A DNA stretch of 64,000 nt from JAHBVH01 sp034432375 (GTDB lineage Bacteria; Chloroflexota; Anaerolineae; Caldilineales; Caldilineaceae), in contig DAOUCA010000103.1 of NCBI GenBank assembly GCA_034432375.1, positions 191,447 through 255,446 of the forward strand. Direction: 5' to 3'. Positions 42,074-50,688 of the stretch are shown one piece after another; within the stretch, counting starts at the first letter, position 1, and each line of letters begins with the position of its first letter. Under the pieces are notes generated by a model, which searched no databases, was not told where the DNA came from, and saw only the letters and a list, made by a program, of their open reading frames with translations. The translations under genes were made by a program, and so were the position numbers.

Positions 42074-42728
42074 CTACTCAGTTACTCGCTTGAGTGCATA
42101 CGTTGCGGCCGCTGTCGTTGCCCCATAGACGAGATGCATGGCAAGACGCTGGGCGTGGGTGCCAAGGGGGGCGGCGGTCGGACCCTGTTGTAGCCCGAGG
42201 ATCGGCACAATCCCTTCATCGCCAAAGAGCCAGAGCGCTGTGCCAAAAGCCCAGCCACGGGTAAGGTCAGCGCTGAGCGTACTGTCGTCGGCGTTCGCCT
42301 GTAGAGCACCATACACGCCACCTTGGACAATCCCATAGCCCCAGTGTACGCCATAACTTAAATAGCTCTTGGTCGTTTTTTCTGGTTCTTCATTTGTCAA
42401 CCATTGATAGACAATGGGGTGCGTCCCATTTTGGGGGATTACACATAAGGACAAAATTGATCGTCCGGCGTAATCCCCCAAATGTGGTACGCACCCTAGA
42501 CAATGCGGCCCAAGGCAGCTGTCGATGATTCCTCTTTGCGGTGGTGTTTGCCAATCAGCGATATATCATCCAGTGGTTGCGATCTATTGCTTGTTGTTGC
42601 CCCGATTGTTCTTCCTCATTCTGCGTAAAGAGCGGCACAATCTCTTGCGAAAAGAGATCCATTGCCATCACACCAATCGCGCCACCCAACAGGCCAAGCA
42701 AAAGATCATTGCTGCGTTTGTTATCCAT
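42074..42728 (-). pseudogene. DUF1440/YagU-like membrane protein gene, broken by a MITE and a frameshift
   Basis: From ATG 42728 the frame reads MDNKRSNDLLLGLLGGAIGV and EIVPLFTQNEEEQ, then hits TGA near 42558; one frame over it resumes as DDISLIGKHHRKEESSTAAL and GRIV up to the MITE (42417-42496). Beyond it YQWLTNEEPEKTTKSYLSYG continues, then HWGYGIVQGGVYGALQ and a C-terminal DUF1440-like half to 42074. Deleting the MITE and one 9-bp duplicate gives GRIVYQWLT without a break. So there are two lesions: about a one-base loss near 42565 and the insertion. Confidence 0.82.
42417..42496. mobile_element. MITE, family GGGTGCGT, 80 bp, perfect 9-bp target duplication
   Basis: TAGACAATG occurs directly at 42408-42416 and 42497-42505. 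Inverted ends GGGTGCGTCCCATTTTGGG and complement (CCCCAAATGTGGTACGCACCC, 1-2 bulges). Same right half as the 95-bp copy at 32582. Lies inside the DUF1440-like gene. Confidence 0.93.
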
Positions 42729-42956
42729 TTTGTTGCTCTTCTATCACTATCATTTCTCACTATTGCTCATGACAACAAGTACTCTTTCCTAGGTTACTGA
42801 CTTTAGCCATTTTTGCCCTCTCCCTCTACATAGGATCCGGGTAGGAGGTGGATAGAATATACAGAACCTTTGCAATTCATTCCTCTTGGCTCTATACTGG
42901 GTTTTATGCAGGAAACAATTCCTCGCACCAGTATTCTGGATTTGAAGGAGCAGAGA

Positions 42957-44291
42957 ATGCAAGATGCGTCATTGATCACAGAAGCCTATGAGCGTGCCAA
43001 CACAATTCTCCATAACTGCGTCACGCCTCATGGTTTCCGCGCCTCGGGGCTGGCAGCAGGCTATCCGCAAGTGTGGGCGCGTGACAATGGGGTGATCTTT
43101 TTAGGAGCCGCGGCCACGGGCGATGCTGCGCTGCTGGCCACCTGTCGCGCCGGATTGGAAACCTTGGGCGCACATCAGTCGCCTTTGGGCCTGATCCCGC
43201 TCAATGTCAACCCTGACAGTGGCTATGTGAGTACCGAGAATGCTGGGGCGGCCGATGGTAATCTTTGGTTTGTCTTGGGCCACTATCTCTATTATCAACA
43301 GACCAAAGATGTTGACTTTTTGAGCACCCATTGGTCCACCATCGATCGCGCCCTGCTCTGGCTCGATTATCAGGATATGAATGAATGTGGCCTGCTAGAG
43401 ATCCCCGAGGCGGGCAATTGGATGGATCTGCTGGCAGTGCGCTACAACGTGCTCTATGACAATGTGCTCTATTACGCCGCCATGTTAGCCCATGAAGAGC
43501 TGGCGAAAGCGCTGCCGACCGATAGCCCAATACATCGCCCGGCGGTCGATGCCGCGGGTGTGCATGAGCGGCTGAATCTGCTCATGTGGGTTGACCGCTG
43601 TTGGGTGGCCGACCACTTTGCGGAACATCTGGAGCGGCTCAAGGCGATTCGCTTGGAGTGGTACATGCTCTATCACAATGTCGGCACAATCTCTAGCCGC
43701 CCCTTCTATCTCCCTTGGGTTGCCTTCCGCGAATATGGGGACTGGTGCGATAGCCTAGGCAATCTGTTGGCAATCCTCACTGGCGTTGCCGATTTCCACC
43801 GCAGCGAACACATCGTGCGCTATCTGCGCCAAGTGGGCATGGCCGAACCGTATCCGACCAAAGCGATCTATCCGCCGATCTATCCGGGTGAACCAAGTTG
43901 GCGCGAATACTATCGCAGCCGCAACCTCAACATTCCCCACCAATACCACAACGGTGGCATCTGGCCGATGATCGGTGGCTTTCACGTGGCAGCGTTGGTG
44001 GCGCATGGCTGGCAAAAAGAAGCCGAGAAGATGCTGGCAAGCCTCGCTGATGCCAACCGTCAGGGGGTGGCAGCCGATTGGGAATTTAACGAGTGGATGC
44101 ATGGACAGAGTGGTCATCCCATGGGCTTTGCCGAGCAGGCTTGGTCCGCCAGCATGTATATTTATGCCTACAACGCGGTAAAGAATGGCCAACTACCCCT
44201 CTTCGGCGATCTGCTGGCGGCCAAACCAACGGCGGCCAAAGCCGCAGAGATCCATGAGTTTTCCGTCCATGCCGGCGGGGGGCCGGTTTAG
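42957..44291 (+). CDS. GH100/GH15-like six-hairpin glycosidase (neutral invertase-like)
   Basis: Start at ATG 42957 with AAGGAG seven bases upstream; the frame opens at 42870 without a site. 444 residues. Motifs: YPQVWARDNGVIFLGAA (catalytic Asp region), EAGNWMDLLAVRYNVLYDNVLYYAAML, YHNGGIWPMIGGFHVAAL, and FNEWMHGQSGHPMGFAEQAWSASMYIYA (Glu region). These resemble alkaline/neutral invertases and bacterial amylo-alpha-1,6-glucosidase-like enzymes. No signal peptide: cytoplasmic hydrolysis of sucrose or a related oligosaccharide is likely, substrate not certain. The sugar importer 2.3 kb downstream is a natural partner. Confidence 0.8.
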   Translation: MQDASLITEAYERANTILHNCVTPHGFRASGLAAGYPQVWARDNGVIFLGAAATGDAALLATCRAGLETLGAHQSPLGLIPLNVNPDSGYVSTENAGAADGNLWFVLGHYLYYQQTKDVDFLSTHWSTIDRALLWLDYQDMNECGLLEIPEAGNWMDLLAVRYNVLYDNVLYYAAMLAHEELAKALPTDSPIHRPAVDAAGVHERLNLLMWVDRCWVADHFAEHLERLKAIRLEWYMLYHNVGTISSRPFYLPWVAFREYGDWCDSLGNLLAILTGVADFHRSEHIVRYLRQVGMAEPYPTKAIYPPIYPGEPSWREYYRSRNLNIPHQYHNGGIWPMIGGFHVAALVAHGWQKEAEKMLASLADANRQGVAADWEFNEWMHGQSGHPMGFAEQAWSASMYIYAYNAVKNGQLPLFGDLLAAKPTAAKAAEIHEFSVHAGGGPV

Positions 44292-44325
44292 CCGGTAGGA
44301 CGGTAGGACGGTTACTCTCCCACTG
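44292..44325. repeat. Short GGTAGGAC tandem repeat
   Basis: GGTAGGACGGTAGGACGGTTACTCTCCCACTGC follows the glycosidase stop directly; the TACTCTCCC end equals the ends of the GTAAATCG blocks at 4751 and 36066. Confidence 0.55.
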
Positions 44326-44333
44326 CATTTCTC

Positions 44334-45260
44334 ATGAACCGGATTGATCGCCTCTTTGCCATCTTGTTAGTGCTCCAAAAGCGTGATGTGGTGCGCGCTG
44401 AGGATCTTGCCGCGCGCTTTGAGATCAGCAAGCGGACCGTCTATCGCGATGTGGCGGCGTTGAGCGAAATGGGGGTGCCGGTGGTCTCTTTGCCAGGCGA
44501 GGGGTATGGGCTGATGCCCGGCTATTTTCTGCCACCCTTGCTCTTTACCGCGGACGAAGCGGCCGCATTGGTGCTCGGGGCGGGGTGGTTGGCGCAACAG
44601 GCAACGGGCCGGCTGCCCACAGCAACAGCCCAGGCGCTGGCAAAGTTGACCCATGTGCTCCCCAAGGCCACCTTGCAAGAGGTTGAGCGGCTTACGTCGA
44701 TTCTGCGTTTTTATATCACGAACGTGCCCTTTGATCTGCATGATCCGCTATTGGCAACGCTCCAAGATGCGATCAACGGACAACAGGCCGTGCGGATTCT
44801 CTATCATAGCCTCAGTAACGATGAGCACACCGAACGGGTCATTGAGCCAACCATGCTCACGATGGGTAACGGCGTCTGGTATGTGGAAGCCTACTGTCGG
44901 CTACGTCAGGATCGGCGTTCATTCCGCTTGAGCCGGATAGAAGGCTGCACACTTCTATCCGAGGTGTTTACCAACCAAGCGCCGGCACGCAGATCTTCAC
45001 CCAAAACCAGGGTGGTCGTACACTTTACAGCGGCGGCTGCCCGCTGGGTGCGGGAGCGCCAGCACTATTCATTTGTGCAAGAACATAGCCTATCAGAAAA
45101 ATCAGAGCAGACTATAGAGATGGTCTATCAAGTAGATGCGTTGTATGAGCTTCAATCCTGGCTCTTGGGCTGGGGTGCGCAGGCCGAAGTGCTAGAACCG
45201 ATTGCGTTACGTACGGCAATTGCAACGGAAGCGCGCAAGCTGTGGGAGATGCTGACATAG
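44334..45260 (+). CDS. YafY-type HTH-WYL transcriptional regulator
   Basis: 308 residues. N-terminal DeoR-like winged helix (RIDRLFAILLVLQKRDVVRAEDLAARFEISKRTVYRDVAALSEMGVPV), then LPPLLFTADEAAALVLG and a WYL domain (VRILYHSL, RVIEPTMLTMGNGVWYVEAYCRLRQDRRSFRLSRIEG) and a C-terminal WCX extension. WYL domains sense nucleotide-like ligands. It is 42 bp downstream of the glycosidase in the same direction and may control it. ATG has no clear ribosome site. Confidence 0.92.
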   Translation: MNRIDRLFAILLVLQKRDVVRAEDLAARFEISKRTVYRDVAALSEMGVPVVSLPGEGYGLMPGYFLPPLLFTADEAAALVLGAGWLAQQATGRLPTATAQALAKLTHVLPKATLQEVERLTSILRFYITNVPFDLHDPLLATLQDAINGQQAVRILYHSLSNDEHTERVIEPTMLTMGNGVWYVEAYCRLRQDRRSFRLSRIEGCTLLSEVFTNQAPARRSSPKTRVVVHFTAAAARWVRERQHYSFVQEHSLSEKSEQTIEMVYQVDALYELQSWLLGWGAQAEVLEPIALRTAIATEARKLWEMLT

Positions 45261-45313
45261 GGTTGTCACTGCCGGCTGCTACAGTGGTTGTTGTCACACA
45301 AAAAACCAAAGGG

Positions 45314-45344
45314 TTGCTATTTAGCGGGGGATTGCTATTTAGCG
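45314..45344. repeat. Direct repeat TTGCTATTTAGCG x2
   Basis: Two exact 13-mers at 45314-45326 and 45332-45344, 36 bp before the VOC gene. Spacing of 18 bp (under two helical turns) would suit a tandem protein site; unproved. Confidence 0.4.
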
Positions 45345-45379
45345 CTAGCAAAACATTGTCAGCAGAGAAAGGCACAGCG

Positions 45380-45787
45380 ATGTTACGTGGACTCACAACG
45401 ATTAGTTTTTGGGCAGCAGATCTCGACGCAGCCAAAGCGTGGTACACCAATCTACTCGGGGTTGCGCCCTATTTTGAACGGCCAGGCTATATCGAATTTC
45501 GCCTGGGAGATTACCAACATGAATTGGGCATCATCGATAGCAAGTATGCGCCTTCCAGTGCCGCAGAGACACCGGCAGGCGCCATCACGTATTGGCACGT
45601 TGATGATCTACAGGCAACCTACGCGCGACTGCTTGCGCTGGGTGCCCAAACGTACCAGCTGATCACCGAACGCGGACCAGGCTTTGCAACCGCGTCGGTG
45701 GTCGATCCCTTTGGCAACATTTTGGGGATTATGTACAACGCCCATTATTTGGCGGTTTTGGAAGAGCGCCACGCGGTTGATAAGTAA
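45380..45787 (+). CDS. VOC-superfamily (glyoxalase/dioxygenase-like) protein
   Basis: Start ATG 45380 (AAAGG ten bases upstream); 135 residues. MLRGLTTISFWAADLDAAKAWYTNLLGVAPYF is the common VOC opening, with ITYWHVDDLQATYARLLALGA and ATASVVDPFGNILGIMYN giving the second beta-alpha-beta-beta-beta unit. Metal ligands are not clear (a conserved Glu/His set is not obvious), so it may be a binding protein. Stand-alone gene after the WYL regulator; may belong to the same transcript. Confidence 0.85.
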   Translation: MLRGLTTISFWAADLDAAKAWYTNLLGVAPYFERPGYIEFRLGDYQHELGIIDSKYAPSSAAETPAGAITYWHVDDLQATYARLLALGAQTYQLITERGPGFATASVVDPFGNILGIMYNAHYLAVLEERHAVDK

Positions 45788-45848
45788 TCATCAATTGCCA
45801 ACAGTCAAACGCCCTCGATGCATAAGAGGGCGTTTGACCATTCACCAA

Positions 45849-45883
45849 TGACAAGTGACAAGTGACAAGTGACAAATACCAAA
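45849..45883. repeat. TGACAAG tandem heptamers upstream of tag
   Basis: TGACAAG repeated three times then TGACAAA, running up to the tag start codon. Same class as other 7-8-nt repeats at gene borders in this window. Confidence 0.7.
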
Positions 45884-46449
45884 TGACTAAAATACGCTGT
45901 GGCTGGGCCGGTGATGACCCACGGTACATTCAATATCACGATGAAGAGTGGGGGGTGCCGGCACATGATGACCGACATCTCTTTGAGATGATCTGTCTGG
46001 AGGGGGCGCAGGCAGGGCTAAGTTGGATCACCATTCTGCGCAAACGGGGAAATTATCGCGCCGCGTTTGATAACTTTGACCCACACAAAATTATCGCCTA
46101 CGATGAGGCGAAAATTGCCGAATTGCTGGCGAACCCAGGGATTGTGCGCAACAAACTCAAGGTCAATGGCGTGGTCAAAAACGCACGTGCCTTCCTTGCC
46201 GTCCAAGAAGAATTTGGCAGCTTTGATAGCTACATCTGGGGTTTTGTCGGTGGTGCACCTATTCAAAATCGGCGGGCCTCGCTGACCGACATACCAGCAC
46301 AAACCACCGAGGCAGTGGCCATGAGCAAAGATCTCAAAAAGCGAGGCTTTACCTTTGTCGGCCCCACGATCTGTTACGCCTTTATGCAAGCCTGTGGCAT
46401 GGTGAACGATCACACACTTGACTGCTTTCGCCATCCGGATAATCAATAG
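45883..46449 (+). CDS. tag: DNA-3-methyladenine glycosylase I
   Basis: 188 residues from ATG 45883 (MTKIRCGWAGDDPRYIQYHDEEWGVP), the standard Tag opening with zinc-ligand Cys and His; a GTG at 45862 inside the heptamer repeat would add MTSDKYQ. LFEMICLEGAQAGLSWITILRKR and the C-terminal zinc residues in NDHTLDCFRH complete the family pattern. It removes 3-methyladenine from alkylated DNA in base excision repair. Monocistronic. Confidence 0.96.
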   Translation: MTKIRCGWAGDDPRYIQYHDEEWGVPAHDDRHLFEMICLEGAQAGLSWITILRKRGNYRAAFDNFDPHKIIAYDEAKIAELLANPGIVRNKLKVNGVVKNARAFLAVQEEFGSFDSYIWGFVGGAPIQNRRASLTDIPAQTTEAVAMSKDLKKRGFTFVGPTICYAFMQACGMVNDHTLDCFRHPDNQ

Positions 46450-46629
46450 CAAAGGTGTCTCGTGAGAATGAATTGTACACCTGTTCTGCAATCTGCTTGC
46501 GGGGAGCGCAGCATGATGATATGATAGGAACAAGTTACAGTGAGGCCCCCGGTACTATCTTGCCCGTATTATTTGATTTTTGCTTTCCCATCTATTGAAT
46601 CTGTAATGAATCTGTGAGGAGAAGACACT

Positions 46630-47985
46630 ATGCAGAAACGTTGGTCTTTGATCCTGTTAACGACCTTTCTGATCTTGGCTATGAGTGCCTGTGTGGCACC
46701 TGGCGCGGCCCCTGCACCGGCTGAGAGCGGCGGCGAGACCGCTGCGCCGGCCGCGAGTAATGCCGGCGATGGATCAACCACAATTACCTGGGCCATGTGG
46801 GGCAGCCCCGAAGAGATCGCCACCCACCAAGCCGTGGCTGATGCCTTTATGGAGGAACATCCTGAAATCAAGGTAGAAATCTATAGCCAACCTTGGGGTG
46901 ATTATTTCACCAGCATTCAAACGCTGTGGGCCAGTGGTGATCCGGCTGCCGTGCCGGATGTGCTCTTCCTCTCGCCGGTGGTCAACTATGCAGCGCAGGG
47001 CGTACTAGAAAATCTCGATCCCTTTATCGAAGCGTCGGGCTATCCCGTCGAAGATTACTGGCCAACCTTGCTCGATTTTGCGACTTACGAGGGCAGCATC
47101 TATGGGTTTCCACGCGACGTCGGCCTAGAAGTCCTCTACTACAATAAGGACATCTTTGACGAAGTGGGTGTTGCATACCCTGATGAAACCTGGACATGGG
47201 ACGATCTGCTGGCCGCCGCCGAAAAGTTAACTGTCGTCGAGTCGAGTGGTCAAGTCACCCGCTACGCACTCGGCATGGAAGGGGGCAAATATCAGCTCTG
47301 GATGGGGCAGAATAAGGCCAGCTTCCTCGATGATATGTATAATCCCACCACTTGTACGCTCGATTCACCCGAAGCGATCGAAGCAGTGCAGTTTTTTGCC
47401 GACATGATGGACAACAACTACGCCATGCGCCCGGCCAATCTCAATCAGGCCGGTGGTGATGCTGGGGTCTTTGCCAATGGCCAGGCAGCCATGATCATCC
47501 AGAATGCCAGTCGCATTTCGCAATTCAACGCCGCCGATCTCAACTATGATGTGGCGGTGGTACCGATTCCGGCCGATGGCCAGCGTGCTGCCAGCGCCGC
47601 CGGTGCAGCGTGGACGATGAGCGCGTTAAGCGACAACAAAGATGCCGCTTGGACCTTCCTCAGTTGGCTCCAAAGCACAGATGGTGGCCAACGCCTCTAC
47701 ACTGAGTCTGGCGAAATCCTGCCCGCACTGCAATCCACGGCAAAATCAGCCGCCTTCCTGGGGTTGGATACACCGCCAGCGAACCGTCAAGCCTTTATCA
47801 CCGAAGGCGAGAACTCCAAGGTGGGTCGTACTGGTTACTTTGCCGAGTGGAATGAACTGAGCAGTTCGATCATCAGCCCTGCGATGGATAGCATCTGGGC
47901 CGGTGAGGCCACTGCAGCGGATGTTCTGCCCGGTGTCTGTGATCAAGTTGACCAATTCTTGGCCGACGCTGGTTATCCGAAATGA
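46630..47985 (+). CDS. Sugar ABC transporter substrate-binding lipoprotein
   Basis: 451 residues with GAGGAG before ATG 46630. Signal peptide SLILLTTFLILAMSAC with lipobox LAMSAC (Cys21), an Ala/Pro linker, then an extracellular solute-binding family 1 domain (ITWAMWGSPEEIATHQAVADAFMEEHPEIKVE, PRDVGLEVLYYNKDIFDEVGV, WTMSALSDNKDAAWTFLSWLQS). Anchored outside the membrane, it captures a mono- or oligosaccharide. A strong stem-loop directly follows, before two permease genes. Confidence 0.94.
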   Translation: MQKRWSLILLTTFLILAMSACVAPGAAPAPAESGGETAAPAASNAGDGSTTITWAMWGSPEEIATHQAVADAFMEEHPEIKVEIYSQPWGDYFTSIQTLWASGDPAAVPDVLFLSPVVNYAAQGVLENLDPFIEASGYPVEDYWPTLLDFATYEGSIYGFPRDVGLEVLYYNKDIFDEVGVAYPDETWTWDDLLAAAEKLTVVESSGQVTRYALGMEGGKYQLWMGQNKASFLDDMYNPTTCTLDSPEAIEAVQFFADMMDNNYAMRPANLNQAGGDAGVFANGQAAMIIQNASRISQFNAADLNYDVAVVPIPADGQRAASAAGAAWTMSALSDNKDAAWTFLSWLQSTDGGQRLYTESGEILPALQSTAKSAAFLGLDTPPANRQAFITEGENSKVGRTGYFAEWNELSSSIISPAMDSIWAGEATAADVLPGVCDQVDQFLADAGYPK

Positions 47986-47991
47986 GTTAAT

Positions 47992-48048
47992 GATTGACTG
48001 AGTATCCGGGGGCTTCGACAGGCTCAGCCCCCGGATACTCAGTCAATC
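47992..48048. repeat. Perfect 23-bp stem-loop with GGCTTCGACAGGCTCAGCC cap, between SBP and permease genes
   Basis: Arms 47992-48014 and 48026-48048 are exact complements; loop TCGACAGGCTC. No T-run follows. Position matches intercistronic hairpins (malE-malF type) that protect the binding-protein mRNA end and lower permease output. Confidence 0.85.
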
Positions 48049-48079
48049 GTCTGATGTTGTACTGTCTTCCCGTAAGCCT

Positions 48080-49042
48080 ATGACTACCACCGCGGCACCA
48101 CAAACCACGCATCACGCATCACCTACCGCTCGTCGCTCTTTGCGCTGGCGTCCCGATCAACAGTGGGAAGCCTATCTCTTTTTGTTACCCAGTTTTCTCG
48201 GCTTTTTGATTTTTGTCGTCTTGCCTGTCTTGGCGTCGCTTTGGCTCAGCTTTGTCGATTGGAACTTGCTCACGCCGCCCAAATTTGTCGGGTTTCAAAA
48301 CTATGTACTCTTACTGACGCGCGACTCGGTCTTTCGCAAGGTCTCTTGGAACACCGTTTATTTTATGGTGACCATTGTGCCCTTGCAGTTGGCCTTTGGC
48401 TTGGGGCTGGCAGTCGCGCTCAATCAACAGATCCGTGGGCGGCTCTTTTACCGGGTGATCTTCTTCATGCCAGTGGTGACGACAATTGTCGCCGGCGCAA
48501 TTATCTTTCAGTTCCTGCTCAATCGTGACTTCGGCCTCTTTAGCAACGCGATCTGGAAGCTGGCCGAATGGAGCGGCTGGGGGATTCAACCGCCCGATTT
48601 CCTCAACAGCACCCAATGGTCAAAGCCATCGGTCATCCTGTTGACGCTCTGGAAAAATGTCGGCTTTACGATGGTGATCTATCTGGCCGCGCTGCAAGGG
48701 GTACCCCAAGAGCTTTATGATGCCGCCAACGTTGACGGTGCCAGCAGTTGGCAACGCTTCCGCAATGTGACCTTGCCCCTCGTCAGCCCGACCACCTTTT
48801 TTCTCTTTGTGATCCAGATGATCGGTGCCTTCCAACTCTTCACCGAAGCCTTTGTGATGACGCGCGGCGGTCCAGCCCAATCGACGCTGACGGTTGTCTA
48901 CTATATTTATCAGAACGCCTTTGAATTTCAAAAGATGGGCAAAGCCTCGGCGATTGCCTGGTTCTTGTTCATTTTTATTTTTCTCTTCACCTTCTTCCAG
49001 ACACGCATGCAGCGGCGTTGGGTTCATTATGAGGCGGGATAG
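48080..49042 (+). CDS. Sugar ABC transporter permease, MalF/UgpA type
   Basis: 320 residues, six spans after a polar head of about 35 residues. The EAA loop reads ELYDAANVDGASSWQRFRNVTLPLVSPT, which docks the ATPase. First of two permeases in the importer; the ATPase gene is missing here and a shared MsmK/UgpC-type ATPase elsewhere is likely. ATG 48080 gives the polar Thr/Ala-rich head MTTTAAPQTTHHASPTARR. Confidence 0.94.
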   Translation: MTTTAAPQTTHHASPTARRSLRWRPDQQWEAYLFLLPSFLGFLIFVVLPVLASLWLSFVDWNLLTPPKFVGFQNYVLLLTRDSVFRKVSWNTVYFMVTIVPLQLAFGLGLAVALNQQIRGRLFYRVIFFMPVVTTIVAGAIIFQFLLNRDFGLFSNAIWKLAEWSGWGIQPPDFLNSTQWSKPSVILLTLWKNVGFTMVIYLAALQGVPQELYDAANVDGASSWQRFRNVTLPLVSPTTFFLFVIQMIGAFQLFTEAFVMTRGGPAQSTLTVVYYIYQNAFEFQKMGKASAIAWFLFIFIFLFTFFQTRMQRRWVHYEAG

Positions 49043-49095
49043 AGGGGAGACACGAGAGGGGGAGACACGAGATATACTCGTAACTCACAATTCCT

Positions 49096-49983
49096 ATGAC
49101 GTCAGCCGAACCAACACTTATGGCAACAACAACAACCGTTCGTCCCGTTCTACACAATCCCCAATCGCGCCGGCCGCGTTGGCTTTTGCAAAGCGTGCTC
49201 TTGATCGCCGGCTTTTTTGTGGCATTGCCCTTTCTGGTGATGTTGCTTGGCTCACTCATGCCCAAGGCTGATATTTTACGCCGTACGGTGGCGCTAGATC
49301 GGTTGACGCTGCAAAATTATGTCGAAACCTTTCAGGTGATCCCCTTTGGCCGCTACTATCTCAATAGCCTGATTGTCGCCACATCCACCACCGCGCTCCA
49401 GATCCTCACGGCTTCGTTGTCCGCCTTTGCCTTTAGCCGGCTACGCTTTTGGGGGCGCGAGTGGCTCTTTCTGCTTTACCTGGGCACGCTGATGATTCCC
49501 TTCCAGGTCACCATGATCCCCAATTTCATCCTCACCTCGGCCCGTTATCTCAATCTACACGATACTTATCTTGGGCTGATCCTACCCTCCGCCTTTAGCG
49601 CCTTTAGCGTTTTTCTGCTTCGTCAATATTTTATGGGGTTGCCGCTCGACTATGATGAAGCGGCGCGGATGGATGGTGCCAGCAGTTTTCGTATCTGGTG
49701 GCAGGTGCTCATGCCACTAGCCGGCCCCATCTTGGCGACCCTGGCGATCTTCAATTTTCAAGGTGCGTGGAACGACTTCCTCTGGCCCCTCGTCATCACC
49801 CGCTCCCCAGAAATGCGCACCATCCCGATCGGGCTTAGCTCCTTTCAAGGCCAATTTAATACCGAATGGAATCTACTCATGGCCGGCTCGGTAATCGCGC
49901 TGCTGCCGGTGTTGATTATTTATATCGTTGGGCAGAATTGGTTCGTGCGCGGGATTACACTGTCGGGAATGGGTGGACGATAA
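49096..49983 (+). CDS. Sugar ABC transporter permease, MalG/UgpE type
   Basis: 295 residues with six spans. The EAA loop is YDEAARMDGASSFRIWWQVLMPLAGP; the end GQNWFVRGITLSGMGGR is typical of MalG-like permeases. An alternative start at 49123 (MATTTTV) would drop nine residues. It follows the first permease by 54 bp, past a GGGAGACACGAGA direct repeat. Confidence 0.94.
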   Translation: MTSAEPTLMATTTTVRPVLHNPQSRRPRWLLQSVLLIAGFFVALPFLVMLLGSLMPKADILRRTVALDRLTLQNYVETFQVIPFGRYYLNSLIVATSTTALQILTASLSAFAFSRLRFWGREWLFLLYLGTLMIPFQVTMIPNFILTSARYLNLHDTYLGLILPSAFSAFSVFLLRQYFMGLPLDYDEAARMDGASSFRIWWQVLMPLAGPILATLAIFNFQGAWNDFLWPLVITRSPEMRTIPIGLSSFQGQFNTEWNLLMAGSVIALLPVLIIYIVGQNWFVRGITLSGMGGR

Positions 49984-50065
49984 ACAACCACCTCGCAATT
50001 TGCATTCGCACAAAAGTTCTGGTTTGATTAGGGCAATATCTACAACTATGTGAAGGAACTCGCCC

Positions 50066-50683
50066 ATGATCGACCTGAACAACATCACCATCGGCAAGAT
50101 CGTTAAGTCTAATACGCATATTGATTATATCTGCCAGATCTTCAATCCTGGTGAAACCGACCTGGTCGCCGAGCCGACTGACTACACCTTTGGCACCTTT
50201 GTCGGCATTGAGTTGGAAAATGCCAATGGCGGCACGGACCGGCTGATCGGCGTGATCTACAACACGTTGTTGCTCAACCCCGATTTCGGCAATTTAGGCC
50301 CCCGCCTCAGCCCGCGCTCCGAGTTAGAGGTCTTTTCACCCGATTATTTGGCGGAAACGGCAACATTGGTCGGTGTGATAACGCTGGGCTGGCGCGATAC
50401 TATGGGCGGTTATCACCAGGGTGTACCGGCACTGGCGGCTACGGTCAACAATTTTGTCCATCGGCTCGATGAGCAGGAACTGCACAGCTTCCACTGCGAC
50501 GACGACGATCAGCCTTGCCTGCGCTACATGCCAATCTTGCTTGCCCAACGCGATCCGCTTGTGCCGCAGCTCTTGATGACGGTCATCGACCGCTTGACCA
50601 ATCTCTTTCCCAACAGTGGCCGGCAACTTTCGGTGATGCGCAATAATCTGGCGTGGAAGAGCATTGTGCAGCCGGCGGGGTAA
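50066..50683 (+). CDS. HAS-barrel-like protein of a HerA-linked cluster
   Basis: 205 residues with AAGGAACTCGCCC before ATG. N-terminal 60 residues (IGKIVKSNTHIDYICQIFNPGE, YTFGTFVGIELENANGG) look like the HAS-barrel domain found at the start of HerA ATPases and their partners; compare the opening of the HerA gene at 53491. The rest is alpha/beta with no known motif (LMTVIDRLTNLFPNSGR). Members of this kind sit near HerA in Chloroflexota by my recollection; direct evidence here is only sequence style and neighbourhood. Confidence 0.6.
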   Translation: MIDLNNITIGKIVKSNTHIDYICQIFNPGETDLVAEPTDYTFGTFVGIELENANGGTDRLIGVIYNTLLLNPDFGNLGPRLSPRSELEVFSPDYLAETATLVGVITLGWRDTMGGYHQGVPALAATVNNFVHRLDEQELHSFHCDDDDQPCLRYMPILLAQRDPLVPQLLMTVIDRLTNLFPNSGRQLSVMRNNLAWKSIVQPAG

Positions 50684-50688
50684 AATTC

